This document shows positions 23,989 to 35,199 of a stretch of DNA of 64,000 nt, in pieces. Below the pieces are notes generated by a model. It worked only from the letters and a program-made list of their open reading frames with translations. It did not search any database and was not told the DNA's origin. Source of the DNA: Isoetes taiwanensis. Taxonomy: Eukaryota; Streptophyta; Lycopodiopsida; Isoetales; Isoetaceae. Position 1 is the first letter of the stretch; each line of letters opens with the position of its first letter. The DNA lies in contig JAJEKV010000049.1 of assembly GCA_021234155.1 (NCBI GenBank), forward strand, positions 10,082,292 through 10,146,291. The letters are read 5' to 3'. Both the position numbers and the translations under genes were made by a program.

Positions 23989-24110
23989 TCAACCCGGGTG
24001 AGACCGCGCCAAACGCGTCTGCGTTCGCGACGCAGAGGCCATCCGCGCGGATTCACCCGGTTTGCCCATATATATATATATATATATATATCTATAGTAT
24101 ATATATATAC
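23989..24110 (+). repeat. GC-rich cruciform-like repeat plus TA microsatellite, copy 2
   Basis: Same unit as at 980-1103. Here the first internal hairpin is perfect (TCTGCGT-TCGCG-ACGCAGA), as is the second palindrome (ATCCGCGCGGAT). Outer ends AACCCGGGTGA and TCACCCGGTT could close a three-way junction. A TA tract with the same interruption (TATCTATAGTATATATA) follows. A third, weaker echo, ACCGGTTTGCGCGC, starts at 24109. Confidence 0.75.
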
Positions 24111-24253
24111 CGGTTTGCGCGCTCTGACCCGGTTTCATACGTTTTTGTCCAAAAATGCATTGAAAGGTTCTTAGTAGCCTCTTGCCATGCATTCTAGTGT
24201 CTTGTAGCACCCCATTCTAGCTTTTCAATCTATTTTGAACATCATCTTAAAAG

Positions 24254-24314
24254 AATTCCCACAGTAGCGGGAATTGAACCTCCCAACCCCGGTGCCAACC
24301 ACTGAAGGCGGGCA
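24254..24314 (-). repeat. tRNA-like sequence, possible SINE head
   Basis: On the minus strand a B-box-like GGTTCAATTCC fits the internal RNA polymerase III consensus GWTCRANNC and can form a T-arm with GGGAG/TTCCC. About 25 bases upstream, GCCTTCAGTGGTTGGCACC resembles an A box. The spacing is too short for a complete tRNA because the anticodon arm is missing. A tRNA-derived SINE or truncated tRNA relic fits best. Confidence 0.4.
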
Positions 24315-25465
24315 TCGTTTATGTTTGAAATATAATCCTTAATTATATTTAAGCTTTAATAATGTTAGATAATATTAATGGCCAAGCCTTAGACTTAGAA
24401 CCAAGATCCTTAAGTTAGATAGAGACAGCATCTGCATTCATCTCAGCTTAGTTGTCGCTCTTATCTTGCTAAGTATCTTCTTGTCTACATATAGGTAGTA
24501 TAATTAAACATTTTTCTTAGAAACCCAGCTAGTTGCCAAGGCCTTAGAAATTGTTGTCACACGTTGGTATGATACACCAACACACGTTATAGGTGCACTA
24601 TCATCAAGTGTCTTCAGCCATGCCTTTGTATCATAGATAATTATCTAGGAATTCATTCTATCTAAGTAATTTAGTCTAGCACACCAAGTATACCCAAAGT
24701 GAGTCTTCTTCTACCACCCCAAAATAGTAAATAAGTACCTTTCTCAGTGCCTAGTAAAGTGCCAAGTGGGTCAATTGAGGTAGAGTGGATAAAGGTATAA
24801 AAATAGGGTTTGTAGAGTAAATAGACATAAGTAATTGTTGTTATGGTAGTAGTTGCCTTGTGCACTTTAGGGCAGTAAAATAGGTCAGGAGGACCTTCGT
24901 TGCGGATCCTCGAGCCTCGACAGTGGAGACACCGGACAACATCAACAAATTGAAAGCAGAGGGCAAACTTATGGAGGAAACTTCAGCAAATCAAAGGCCA
25001 AGAGGGTGTACAGGGAAGCCCGAACAGGAAAAATAAAGGAGAGCCTATAGGAAGGATGATTGCGTCATCAAGGATAGACACAAGACTTGCCAAGAGGGCT
25101 ATGCAACAGCCAGTGGGCATCATGGCACTTACAAAATTGATTACATTAAGGGAGGAACACCTCCTAGTCAAGGATATTCTCCAAGTGCCATATTGTCTCG
25201 AGGAACGGCCCCACATCGATGACTAATGTCACAGCTACACCACCAACAAGTACACTTCATCGACTTATGGTATCAAGAGCTCTAAAGGATGAGACTGGAC
25301 ATACCTCCTCGGAAGGGCAACTATCATAGATATCCAGGCCATAGTAGTATCAGATTTGGACTTCAAGCAAACATGCTTTGACTAAGGAGGTATTACAAGC
25401 GAGCAAGGGTGGGCTCCTCAGGAATAGAAATATGGCGAGACTGCAACAAACTTCTTCCTCATCAG
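24315..25465 (+). other. Possible LTR and 5' leader of a third retroelement, cut by element 1
   Basis: TGGTATCAAGAGCTC at 25268-25282 resembles a primer-binding site for initiator tRNA-Met (usual TGGTATCAGAGC). A TATA-like GTATAAAAATAGGG lies upstream at about 24797. Together these suggest that 24.3-25.26 kb contains a 5' LTR and that what follows is internal sequence. This LTR does not resemble the one at 43561, so it belongs to a different element. Its borders are not visible. Confidence 0.35.
25461..25465. repeat. Target-site duplication ATCAG, left copy
   Basis: ATCAG directly precedes the TGTGACG start of the left LTR. An identical ATCAG directly follows the right LTR at 38942-38946. 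Five-base duplications are what Ty3/gypsy integrases produce. Confidence 0.9.
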
Positions 25466-27092
25466 TGTGACGCTCCCTGAACATATACGACCCTCGGACG
25501 CATACATACAGGGACTTTCCCCTCCCATGGCGACCCACTCGCCATGAGCAGGGCCCTCCGTCTATTTCGGGCCATCTATAATACGATGCCCGAAAGAAGG
25601 ACACGAAGGGGTCATTCGGCCCACGCCTTCAATGGGGCTCCTACGTCGCGGAAGCGTGAATACAAGGGTTAGCACACAGCATAAATCACATATAAATAAC
25701 CACCACGAAGGGTGGCATATCCATCCAAATACCAACGGCAAAGAATATGCATCTAAACCTAAGAAAACACCCCAAACCCATGGTTCTACCCCGGTTCAGA
25801 CTCCAGTGAGGATCGACTGACGGCTAGGCCTCAAGAGATCAGCGCGGACGGAATCTTGACATGGCGTTGGCTGGCATAGAACATTGGCTAGGGTTGTCCA
25901 CTCCATCGCCCCTCCCCGTGCACACTTTGCAGATGGGTCAATTCACGCTATGGCGTCGCGCTATAGCCAGGAGGAGACGTAGGGCTCGAGGCATCACCCT
26001 GTTTGAGCCTACTCCGGGGGTTCATGAAGCCCCGGTCCGATGAGGCAGGTCGGGAAGCGTCCCCTTCCGGAATCCACGGTGGCTCCATGGGCGAAGCTAG
26101 AGAATGCACGCGCATCGGGACACCCCCGCATCCGCACCCGACTTACTCGCCCTAAATCTACTCAAAGTGCAAGGTGCCCCATGCGGGTCACACCTTCCCA
26201 CCAGGGAGTGTCGGACCCATACCGGCCCCTCGTGGCCGGCATCGAGTCTAGCTCGCTATAGGAGTCCTGGGAGCCTTTTATGTTCGTGCAAGACCCCACC
26301 TCCACTTCACTGCTTTGTGTTCCTTGTCCGGGTGCTAAGCCCGGTACCATAGCATCTATGACCCGGTGGGTTCTTGTGCACGCCGCAATATTGGGATAAT
26401 ACAGGCTTTATCTAGGAGCATACTACAATATATGGGCTCGGAGGTCTCTACCCTCCCAGTAATCCCCATCTCGGGAGTGCTAACTAAACAAAGAACTATC
26501 AATTCATCCTTTGAGAGCAAAACCCGAATCAAAATATAAAGAGAACTTACCTTTTCAACCAAGGGTTAGTTCCTACGACTAAAAGCACAGAGAAACATAC
26601 AAGACAACACACAAGTGCCCAAAGGGGCGCTACCCTAGAATATCAGCCTATACTAGCCACCCACCTGTATTCCTTTCGACCCGTTATCGTTTGGTGCCTC
26701 CATCCCGAAACTTCGATGCTCACTCGATCACACAGGTGCAAGTACTTGGGCAAGGTATGCCGGCTCAATCCAAAGGTATTTCATTTCCAGTCGATTATGG
26801 TGGATACGGGGTGGTGGTGATCCACCTTATGGGTCCAAAATAGCATTCACCATGCTGGCCAACTAGGTTTGGCCAGGTGGCGCGTTTCCAAAGGATAATT
26901 AGTTTAATTATCCTTTATAAATAATGATCCCTTAAATGTAGGTTATTATCTCTAACAATTAAATTAGCATAGCTAATTTAATCCTTTTTAAGTCAACCCC
27001 CTAGGTTACCATGCCCCATGGTAGCGTATCTATACCTGGGTGACGTGTCAACATATTTATACGTATACCGTATAAATACTTGGAACGTCACA
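25466..27092 (-). repeat. Element 1 3' LTR (left copy)
   Basis: It starts with TGTGACG and ends with CGTCACA on the plus strand, forming a 7-bp terminal inverted repeat. It matches 37094-38941 along its length with many small indels and lacks the 210-bp MITE of that copy. At its right end, which is the LTR start on the coding strand, bases 27040-27091 form a long hairpin: TATTTATACG pairs with CGTATAAATA inside GTGACG/CGTCAC. Confidence 0.93.
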
Positions 27093-27129
27093 TTCTCCCC
27101 TCCTTAGAATTAATGCTGTCCTCAGCATT
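27093..27129 (-). promoter_or_regulatory. Element 1 polypurine tract and adjacent hairpin
   Basis: On the minus strand AAGGAGGGGAGAA immediately precedes the 3' LTR, as required for plus-strand DNA priming. Just before it, 27112-27129 forms a hairpin with 7-bp arms, AATGCTG and CAGCATT, and loop AGGA. Element 2 has the same hairpin and tract at 43525-43560, so the arrangement is conserved between the two families. Confidence 0.85.
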
Positions 27130-27717
27130 GGGGTTAGTTGAAGATATACTAATAAAGAAAAGACATTATAAAGGAAGATAATTCCTTGTTTCCCAAGGTA
27201 ATATATTAAAACTTTTGAAGTTCAAAACAGTTCAAGCAGTAAAGTGCATTTCAGATGATTATCATAATCAAAAAGTTCAAGGACCGAAGTCCAATATCAA
27301 AAGTAGTGTAACACTAAAGAACTATGTGTAAACACCATGAAAACGGAGAAAGTCGGGTCATCAGCAACCCCCTATACATGGGCAGGTCACGTATTGCTCA
27401 CTGGCCTGCACATGTCACTATATCAGTTTTCATAGATAAAAAATAATTAGATTGTGGTTGAAGGGTCCACCCCCTATAAGAAAATAAAAGAAAATTTATC
27501 TACAAGGGACCTATCATGCCTATAGTTCGCAGTTCATTGTGGCTATCAGGTTCCTATTATAGCCAATATGAACGCGGCTATGAACTACATGCTTTACAAG
27601 CAGTTCGCGGTCATGTCCACATTGACAGTACACCACGTCCTAAGGAACACAGAGGTGATCCCATCATCGGTAACTGTTGTTAACTACGATGCATCTACCC
27701 TACCGATTCTCGGCGAA
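27130..27717. other. Element 1 region between chromodomain and polypurine tract
   Basis: About 590 bases of non-coding, AT-rich sequence. On the element's strand this is the 3' untranslated part after the integrase stop. No other feature is seen. Confidence 0.5.
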
Positions 27718-28203
27718 TCAAGTCTTCAAGCTTCCGGGCCGAGCGGGTTGATAGCATCGTTGATAGTGCGGCCTTGAGATTGGCGAGATGAAATCCGGAT
27801 AGTGCTTCCCAAGATCTCTGTTTCCATCACCCATGTAGCGTCCTCCAGCGGCAAAGTGTTTCCACTTGACCAAGTATTGTAGCATTTGAGTCCTCTTGGT
27901 TACGTTTATAAGCTCGATCAAGAAGAGCTTCGGTACTATCTCTAGCTGCTCCTCTGTCATTTCGAGGAGGGTTGGGGTTTCAAAACCTCCTCTCGATCGG
28001 GGGTGTGCTGCTTTAGAAGACTCACATGAAAAACCTTGTGGATCTTTAAAGCGGGGTGGCAAGTCCAGTGCATATGCTTGCTCCCCAATACGTTCGATGA
28101 TTTTGAAGCGGTCCGCCCCATCCGGGTGCCAACTTCTTGCAATTACCAATCTTAAGCTTGGCTTTTTTTTTACCTTAATCTTAAGCCAAACCAATTCACC
28201 CAC
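27718..28203 (-). pseudogene. Element 1 integrase C-terminus and chromodomain
   Basis: The frame reads a GEQAYALDLPP block and KVFHVSLLKQH (across frames near 28010-28080), typical of the integrase C-terminal region of chromoviruses. Then comes QYLVKWKHF (about 27880), the core of a chromodomain, and DLGKHYPDF. Chromodomains steer integration to particular chromatin. One or two frame changes are needed to read the domain straight through. Confidence 0.85.
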
Positions 28204-29200
28204 TGGAAGACTACCGTGGGGTCACAGGCTTATCGCTACACTTTTTTTGACGATTGCGTGCGCCTAGCAAGTAACCACGCCTCGTCGACCAAAGCTTGCA
28301 TCTCCGGGAGGAGTTGTTGAGAAACTTCCACTTCTCGACGGGGTTGTGCCATGTGTCGGGAGTAAGGCATTGGTAACCGGTTTATCATGAAAGGAGACAT
28401 TTTGGAAGACTCTGTTTCATCTTGTTATAGGCAAATTCTACTAGATAAATATAGTCACCCCCATTGGGATTGCTTACTCCACACATAATGGCAGAGTATA
28501 TCCTCTATGATACGGGTTGGTACGCTCAAATGCGACCATCCGGCTCGAGGATGATATCGCGGTACTCATAGCAAGCTTGGTCCGTATGGTGGTGAAGAAA
28601 TCCTTCCGAACGCACTTACAAATTTGGGATCCCTGCCGATACAATAACCCGTGGCATTCCGCGGCAACCTGAAGATCTCCTTTGCTTAAAAGCAAAGGCG
28701 GTGTCGAAGGCGAGGTCGGTGGTACGACATACGGCAAGAAGTGAGCCATTTTGACAATTTGTCGGCGACCACCATTAATGCATCGTGAGCCACGAGGAGA
28801 GTTCGTGGAAGGCCCACAATGAAATCCATGGTTATGACTTCCCATTTTTCGTGGGGCACATCCAAAGGCCGCAGCTCTCCCTGGAACTCTCAATTGCTCC
28901 GCCTTGGTTTTGCGACACTTGACATTGCTTAATGTATCTAGCAATATCCTTCTTCATGGAAGGCCAAAAGTAACTAGAGCGGATTTTAAAATAGGTCTTC
29001 ATAAAACCCGCATGTCCAGCTATAGGGTCAATTAGCGTGTCATGGAGGATTAACTTTACGCACCTGGGAAGTCGAGGTACACATAACTTATCCTTGTGAT
29101 ACAACAAATTGCCCTCTTTCTTATATGAGCGGAAAGCTTCGCGTTCTTTATCGATCTTGGCCTCCTTACTCAAACTAGCCCGATTTCACAAAACTTCGGG
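28204..29200 (-). pseudogene. Element 1 integrase: zinc-binding and catalytic region
   Basis: HDTLIDPIAGHAGFMKTY and YIKQCQ (about 28920-29050) give the H2C2 zinc-binding module that begins Ty3 integrases; the second cysteine position reads as serine in CQVSQ. The catalytic core that should follow (28.25-28.88 kb) is split among frames and I cannot place all three acidic residues. The order relative to RNase H and the chromodomain supports the assignment. Confidence 0.75.
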
Positions 29201-29238
29201 ATCCGTGGCCAAAGTTTGTTCTATCTGCTTTTCCAAAC

Positions 29239-29830
29239 TCACCGGTGAGTGTAGAAATTCGTTACAATGGGTTCGGTTACAGAGGGGTGGCGTGACAATG
29301 CATCCGCAACCACATTGTGCTTTCCGTGCTTATACATGATCGCGAAATCATATTCTTCAAGAAATTCCATCCATCTCCTCTCTCGGAGGTTGAGGTTGAG
29401 GTTTGGTTGGGTGGATAAATAACTGAGACTTTGGTGATCCGTGTCCAACTGGAATCTTCTACCAAGGAGGTAGTGTCTCCATATTCGTAGAAGGGCATGA
29501 ACAACATTAACAACTCTTGATCATGGGTAGGGTATCGCTGTTCGTCGCTCATCTTCTTTGAATCATAAGCAACAACCCTCCTCCTCTGCATTAGAACCCC
29601 ACCAAGGGCTTATCATTTTACTTGCAGACTGCGGGCCACTAGTTTATCCCTATCGGGGGATCGGGCAACGCGGAGAACGGGTGCCGAGGTTAAAGGCATC
29701 TTTAAGCCGCTGGAAATTTCGAACCTTAGTCTTCCGATTGCTCCTTCCAATCCTTCACCTTCTCATGCTTTGTAAAGGTTTGTAAGAGGTGCCGCAATCC
29801 TTGCAAAATCCTTTACAAACTTTTCGATAG
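29239..29830 (-). pseudogene. Element 1 RNase H domain
   Basis: [10 protein letters not shown] motif (about 29440), then [15 protein letters not shown] and [13 protein letters not shown] (about 29300), are the characteristic end of Ty3/gypsy RNase H. The upstream part (29.45-29.83 kb) is readable in pieces, including [10 protein letters not shown] (about 29530). Frame changes separate the pieces. Confidence 0.85.
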
Positions 29831-29838
29831 TATCCCCG

Positions 29839-30430
29839 CTAATCCCAAGAAACTTCGACCTCGGAGACATTTTTCGGAATAGGCCATTCCCTTACGACCT
29901 CTATTTTTGGCCGGATCTCAGAAAGCAATTCCTTCTGCCGAGTAAAAATGATATGGCCCAAATAGTCAACCTTTGGAGTGGCAAACTTGCACTTGGAGAA
30001 CTTGGCAAAAAGCTGATGACGTCTTAACTTTTGTAGGGCCAATTTAAGATGTTTCTCATGCTCTTCTAGAGTCTTACTGTAGATGAGAATGTCGTCAAAG
30101 AAAATGACAACAAAATCATCCAAGTATTGCCGGAAAACATCGTTCATTAACCCGCATAAAGGTTGCGGGGCATTAGTTAATCCGAAAGGCATAACGGTAA
30201 ACTCATAATGTCCATATCTAGTGCGAAAAGCAGATTTATGGATGTCCTCCTCTTTAATCCTTATCTGATGATATCCCGAGCGAAGGTCAATCTTTGAAAA
30301 ATATTTGGCCCCTTGCAACTGATCCATTAGATCATCCCGCTCTCGGCAAAGCATAGCGATTTTTGATGGTATGCTTGTTGAGTTGCCGATAATCAATACA
30401 CATTCTCAAGGAGCCGCCCTTTTCTTTACA
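29839..30430 (-). pseudogene. Element 1 reverse transcriptase
   Basis: A 185-codon open stretch holds [15 protein letters not shown] with the first catalytic Asp (about 30270), the [10 protein letters not shown] block (about 30180), and [10 protein letters not shown] with the Asp pair (about 30095). Downstream is KVDYLGHII. The residues immediately after NAP are scrambled by a compensating pair of single-base indels. The N-terminal finger region beyond 30400 is in another frame. The copy is not functional as read. Confidence 0.93.
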
Positions 30431-30439
30431 AAAGAATAG

Positions 30440-31300
30440 GGCTTCAAAGGGCTAAACGCTAGGTCGAATAAAACCTAGGTTTAGCAGCTCTTGAAGTTGC
30501 TTCTTAAGCTCGCCAACTCGGGGACTCATCCGTGAGGGGGGCCTTGGCCGCAGGCTTAGTGCCCGGCTCTAAAGCTATCTCACACTCTACCCCTCTAAAA
30601 AGGAGGAAGCTTCTGGATCTCGGCCCTGGGAAGAGATCGCTAAATTCATGGAGAATACCGGCAATCCCGCGGGCAAGGTGTTGATTACTTGGTTTTGCTT
30701 AGCATCCGACTCAATGGAAGCAAGTCTAATAAGGCGAGAGGAGCTTTTGCTTAGTGATAGCTTTATCTAACCGTCGAATGGACATAGATCGCATGATAGG
30801 GTTGAATGGTTCACCTTTTATAGTTACATCGGCTCCATTATCCGTTGAAGGTAACTTCTCTCTTCGGCAGATCTATGTTGGCTTTTAGGATGCCAAGAAT
30901 TCCATTCCAACAATGAGGTCGATTTGCCAATATCCATTAATTCGCACCCATAGCAATCGGTGCGCTGGCAACCGCATCTTTAAGGTTGATGCGACGACCA
31001 TGAGTATGCCTAACCTTACCATCGGCTAAAGTGACGGGTCTCGGTCGTGACCTTAGGGTTTCCAGTTGGAGGACTGGGCCATTCTAGGAGAAGCAAAATT
31101 ATGTGTACTCCCCGTATCCATAAGAATTACAAAGGCTTACTGTCCTATTTGGCCTATGGTGGAAATGACAGCAGTGGGCTTTCAAAGATTGCCAGTTTCT
31201 ATAGCCCGCAAGGATATGAGACGACCGTGAATGTACTTTCGGGGCGCCCTCGTCGGCCAGTAATGTTGACTCAATATCGCCCCATCCAAGGCCGGCCATG
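30440..31300 (-). pseudogene. Element 1 aspartic protease and RT N-terminal region
   Basis: In the minus strand near 30900-31000 a VTLADG-like flap and IDLIVGMEFL appear in sequence, the pattern of retropepsins just upstream of RT in Ty3 elements. The catalytic DTG region (about 31110) is damaged. Assignment depends on order and on these short motifs across frames. Confidence 0.55.
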
Positions 31301-32200
31301 GTAATACCGGCGTCCCGGGTAACATATGGGCAATTCGCATGAAGTGTCCCGCCTCATACACCGTAACATGCCTTATCCCGCCGAAGCTGTTCTCTCGCCT
31401 CTTTAGGAATGGATCGAAGAGGTTTTGAACTTCCTTACCCGCATTGTTCCGCTTTATCCGGGCGCTGTTGAAAGCGACTTTCTTCTCTGGCACCGTGAAG
31501 AGTTCTCACAGAGGGCCCGGACTTGGAGAGCGGGGTTTGTAAGGTGTGGACGGCCGCGGGCTGCGTAGTAAGGAGCGGGACGCTGGATACCGATTTCTTG
31601 GTATGTCCTCCTCGAGGCTCAATGCTTTAGCCTCGGCCGCAATCGATTTCGGTCGATGGCCTTAACCATTCGCTTTTGATCGATGGTGCCAAACCTCAAT
31701 ATAGCCCTCCGCGCTTTTTCTCATTCATATACGGTACATACAGTTTGCGCGCATGAACTCATCCGCGGTAGGCCTGCGACGGACATACTTTCCGCTCCAA
31801 CCTGTAGAAAGTCCGATGCCGGGCATTTATGTGCACGCAGGCACATAATGCGATTTGAAGGCCTTGGCAAACTTTACGGTTGCATCTACTCTGTCCGGAT
31901 GTTTGGCGCATAGGCATAGCCCTTCCACCAAATGGGGCTGGGTAAAAAAGGTTTGTGGTGGCAACCTTTCCTCATCCTTCTCTCGTCATGCCATAGGACC
32001 TCGCCAAACTCCTTCATTTCGGCCCAGCCGGTGATTCGGCATTCAAGCGCCTCTAGATTTCCCATCAAACCGGGCCAATTTCCTATTCTTCCATATGCTA
32101 GTTATGGTCATCAATCGCCTTGCGGTATTCCTTATCTCGGCGCTTTGCATGGCCCCGGATGATGCCGATGATGCGCGATGATAATCGGGCGGCGTGACTT
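31301..32200 (-). pseudogene. Element 1 gag with decayed zinc knuckle
   Basis: EAGHFMRI near 31330-31360 corresponds to the second half of a CCHC zinc knuckle (C-x4-H); the flanking cysteines are lost by shifts. Upstream, frames around 31.65-32.07 kb carry basic and aromatic residues (EKARRAILRFG, DQKRMVKAIDR) as in the C-terminal half of plant gag. Gag forms the particle and packages RNA. The reading frame is broken many times. Confidence 0.55.
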
Positions 32201-33060
32201 TGAAGAGGTGGCACCTGTCTCTAGAGGAGCTCGCTTCTACGTTTAAGAGGGGACCTCTTTTCGCACGTGCATGTGACTAGTTCGCGGGTGGGGACGGCTG
32301 CGCCGTAGGTGGACTAGGTGGTAACGAGGTAACTCCGGTGCGGCCCGTTGTACATGCCGTGGTGGGTTAGCATGCAAGACGAGGGGCCTGTAATTCGGCC
32401 TAACCGCTTTTTTCATCAAAGATCAATTCTTGTTCGGGTGTTAACCGACCGGGCGTTTGAGGGTGTCTGCCAAAGGCATTGCGCAACTGCCTATATTAAA
32501 CATAACGATGATATAAGAAAGAGTAGTACGATAACAGTGTTATAACAAAGTCATTCGAAAGTAGTATCAAGAAACACAAAGTGAACATGAAAAGGACGGA
32601 AGATTCAATTTACAGGCGAGATATCGCGGTTACATCAAAAGAAGTTTATATGGAACACAGTTATAAACTTATAGTTATATAATACACAAAGAGGCCCGAT
32701 ACAAGCCATTTCCTAGCCATGGCGAAGCATAGGAACACACAAAACTGGAAATTGTGGCTTAAGGGTTTGCGTGGGGATACATGATGGCATAGCGCGACAC
32801 TTTCACGCGCGACAGCTCGACGAGCTTGTAGCGTGCCCAAGCCCTCGATAATAACGGGTTGATAATCCCAAGTGGGGCTAATAATCGAGGTTGAAGAGCC
32901 TTCGCAAAGGCGTAGAAGATTTGCCGAGAGATGATCATTAGCATCATCAAAGCTTGATGTGGGGTCATATTCCAATAATCCCAAGTACGGAAAGAGTCCA
33001 TCTCGGATCATCGTGAAGCACGCTCGAAGAAGAGTAACTACTTCCATGCCCTTGTCGGGA
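32201..33060 (-). other. Element 1 region between gag and the upstream extra coding sequence
   Basis: One minus-strand frame of 128 codons (32661-33047) is readable but has no domain I recognise. About 32200-32600 shows no clear coding. The region may hold the gag N-terminus or the end of the extra coding sequence. Confidence 0.35.
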
Positions 33061-33499
33061 TCATAAGGTTGTTACGGGACCCTAAGTCTCGCGATGTCAT
33101 CGTCAACTTCCCGCCTGGGATACTCGCTGTACCGCTCCCCCATAGTCCTGTTCGCGAGAGGTCCCTGTTCATCCATTCTTATCGGACGGTGATCCTGGCC
33201 CCAGTATTCCTCAAAGTGTTTTTCCCCGCAAGACGACAGGGAATAATTATATATACATTGAAAACAATTTCCTTCCAATGGAGCTTTAAGGAAAATACTT
33301 AATCATTGAAAGGAGAAAAACAATGAAGTGGTTTTCAAACGATCATGAAAGAAACATAAGAAGATATCCTGAATATATATAAAATTGAGGCATTAGACAT
33401 AGATTTTGGTGTTGGCCCACTAGAGGTAATGCCAATCAAAATTAACAAAATTTCATAACGATGAACCAATGAAACCTAAAACTAAGAGGTCGATCCCGT

Positions 33500-34870
33500 C
33501 AACATCCCGTGTTTGAGTATCAAACTGGGGCTACGGTCGATCTTTGAGGGAGTAACACGCTAGGATTAGCGATGATGAGGTGATGAAGCTATTTCTCGGA
33601 GGAACATTTGTAGCCAATGGCGCCCGCAACCAGCGGACTCATGTTCATCCAAGAACCAATCCCATGGTCAAACACCGCAATGGCAAGATCACGGTTCACT
33701 AGGATGATGCTTTCAAGGTTAGAGCTAATTTCTTGTGGCCATTTGTGGTGGAAAGTGCCCTCAATGCCCATACCGCCTACCGCTTGAGGGCAATTGCCTT
33801 AAAGAAGAGAACCAATGCGCTTGTGAAAGCCGACGGGAAGAATCGGTAATATGGCATTTCAACCCCCGAACCATCGGATGGGTTGAAGAGGCCAACTTCG
33901 GACTCAAGTTCCGGGCAGCTCCTCCTCCATGGCAAAATCCTTCTCTTCCCCGAGCATACCGACTCTCATCACATAAATCCTCCATGGTTGGGTCGTCTTC
34001 TAGCTTGACGACGACGTTGTCGTTGATGTTGGGCACGTGGCCCCCAGAGTTCGGAAAGCCGATTCGAGAACTCAAGATGGGGTACCCTGAATCATTAAGC
34101 GGCGCGAAGGACAAGAGTGTCGATAGGCTCAACATCAAGAGGTTGATAGTTGAGCGGTGATGTATCTCGGCGCATAATTAGGGCGAGAGTAATCAATGAA
34201 ATCATCGCTGCCGACAATATTCCGCCAGCTCATAAAGAAGGTGAGCGGTCCTCTGCTTACCCTTATTTGGCGATATGTCGATAGGCCCATTGAATGTCGC
34301 CTCGAGCAAGTAATCCCCGATCCCCAACCTTGATGGTAGCAAGCGAACTCAATCCCACCCAAGTGCTTGGCCCTTACTACGAGGTAAAGGCCTCTCTTTA
34401 GCTAACTCCTTCCATCGCACGAAATCAACAGCAAAGTTTATCTTTCGTCCTCCTCTCGGACGGAGGAAGTGGGGCCTTAGCTTGCTCTAAAGCGGTGTCA
34501 GTACCATCTACATACCTGTCCATAATAAGAGCAAGGGCAAACTGGGCTTCAAAGTATAGCCCATTAGAGCCACAATCGATAATGGGAGCGTGCTTAGCAC
34601 GTCTGATGATGCCCTTGAGGATGTCATAGGCGTGGCGATCATCTCCCAACATATGCTCCACAATATCTGTGAAGATAAGGTTGGGGCGGTTCCCCAAAGA
34701 ATTCCGCCGGGCAATATTTCCTCTTCATAGAACTCTACAAAGGTCGCGATAGTCGTGGTGGGGCCAAGATATTGTCGATGAGGTCGATGAACTCGCAACA
34801 TAGGATCCAAGAGAGGGTAAGGAACCCTGGGGGATCCCATTGCTCGCCTCCCATGTACCATGCTAGTCGG
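33500..34870 (-). pseudogene. Unidentified extra coding sequence X2 inside element 1
   Basis: On the element's strand a start at 34861 leads into overlapping frames (34508-34861, 34425-34697, 34135-34362, 33761-34138, 33589-33771) that join if one-base shifts are allowed. Readable stretches such as FVEFYEEEILPGG, IIRRAKHAPIIDCGSNG and FALALIMDRYVDGTD look like real protein. I recognise no family. It lies upstream of gag, where most chromoviruses have only a short leader. It could be an accessory ORF or a captured host gene. Confidence 0.45.
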
Positions 34871-35008
34871 CCGGCGTGTAGTCCATCAACAAGGGTGGAA
34901 GATGGGAGGAAGAAGGAAACAGGGGTAAGAAATGATGAAACCCTAAAAAATGAATCGAGTATTTAACTTTTTGGGCACGCATGCGTCGAGGCCGACTCAT
35001 CATTTCTT

Positions 35009-35050
35009 TTTTTTTTTTTTTTCAGTTATTATTATTTTTATTTATTTTTT
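35009..35050. repeat. T-rich tract inside element 1
   Basis: A T run of about 18 bases at 35009-35026 followed by a T/A-rich stretch separates X2 from X1. On the element's strand this is an A-rich spacer. It could mark the end of a captured transcript, but there is no duplication to prove it. Confidence 0.4.
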
Positions 35051-35199
35051 TTTAATTGTAGGAAAATTCACAATTCACAATAAGAAGTCAAACAGTTTTA
35101 TATTAATATATATACCCGATTTACATAGATACAAAATTGTGATGTACATAATTATGACCGTTCCCCACCGGATCCGGCGTGCTAAGCTGTAGGTCTTTT

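Noticed and set aside
23898..24210. Frames of 73-99 codons rich in Tyr-Ile repeats
   Set aside because: They are translations of the TA microsatellite beside the cruciform unit.
24315..25262. 5' LTR of element 2
   Set aside because: It shares neither the TGTGACG start nor the CGTCACA end, nor internal blocks, with the LTR at 43561-45194, so it cannot be that element's partner.
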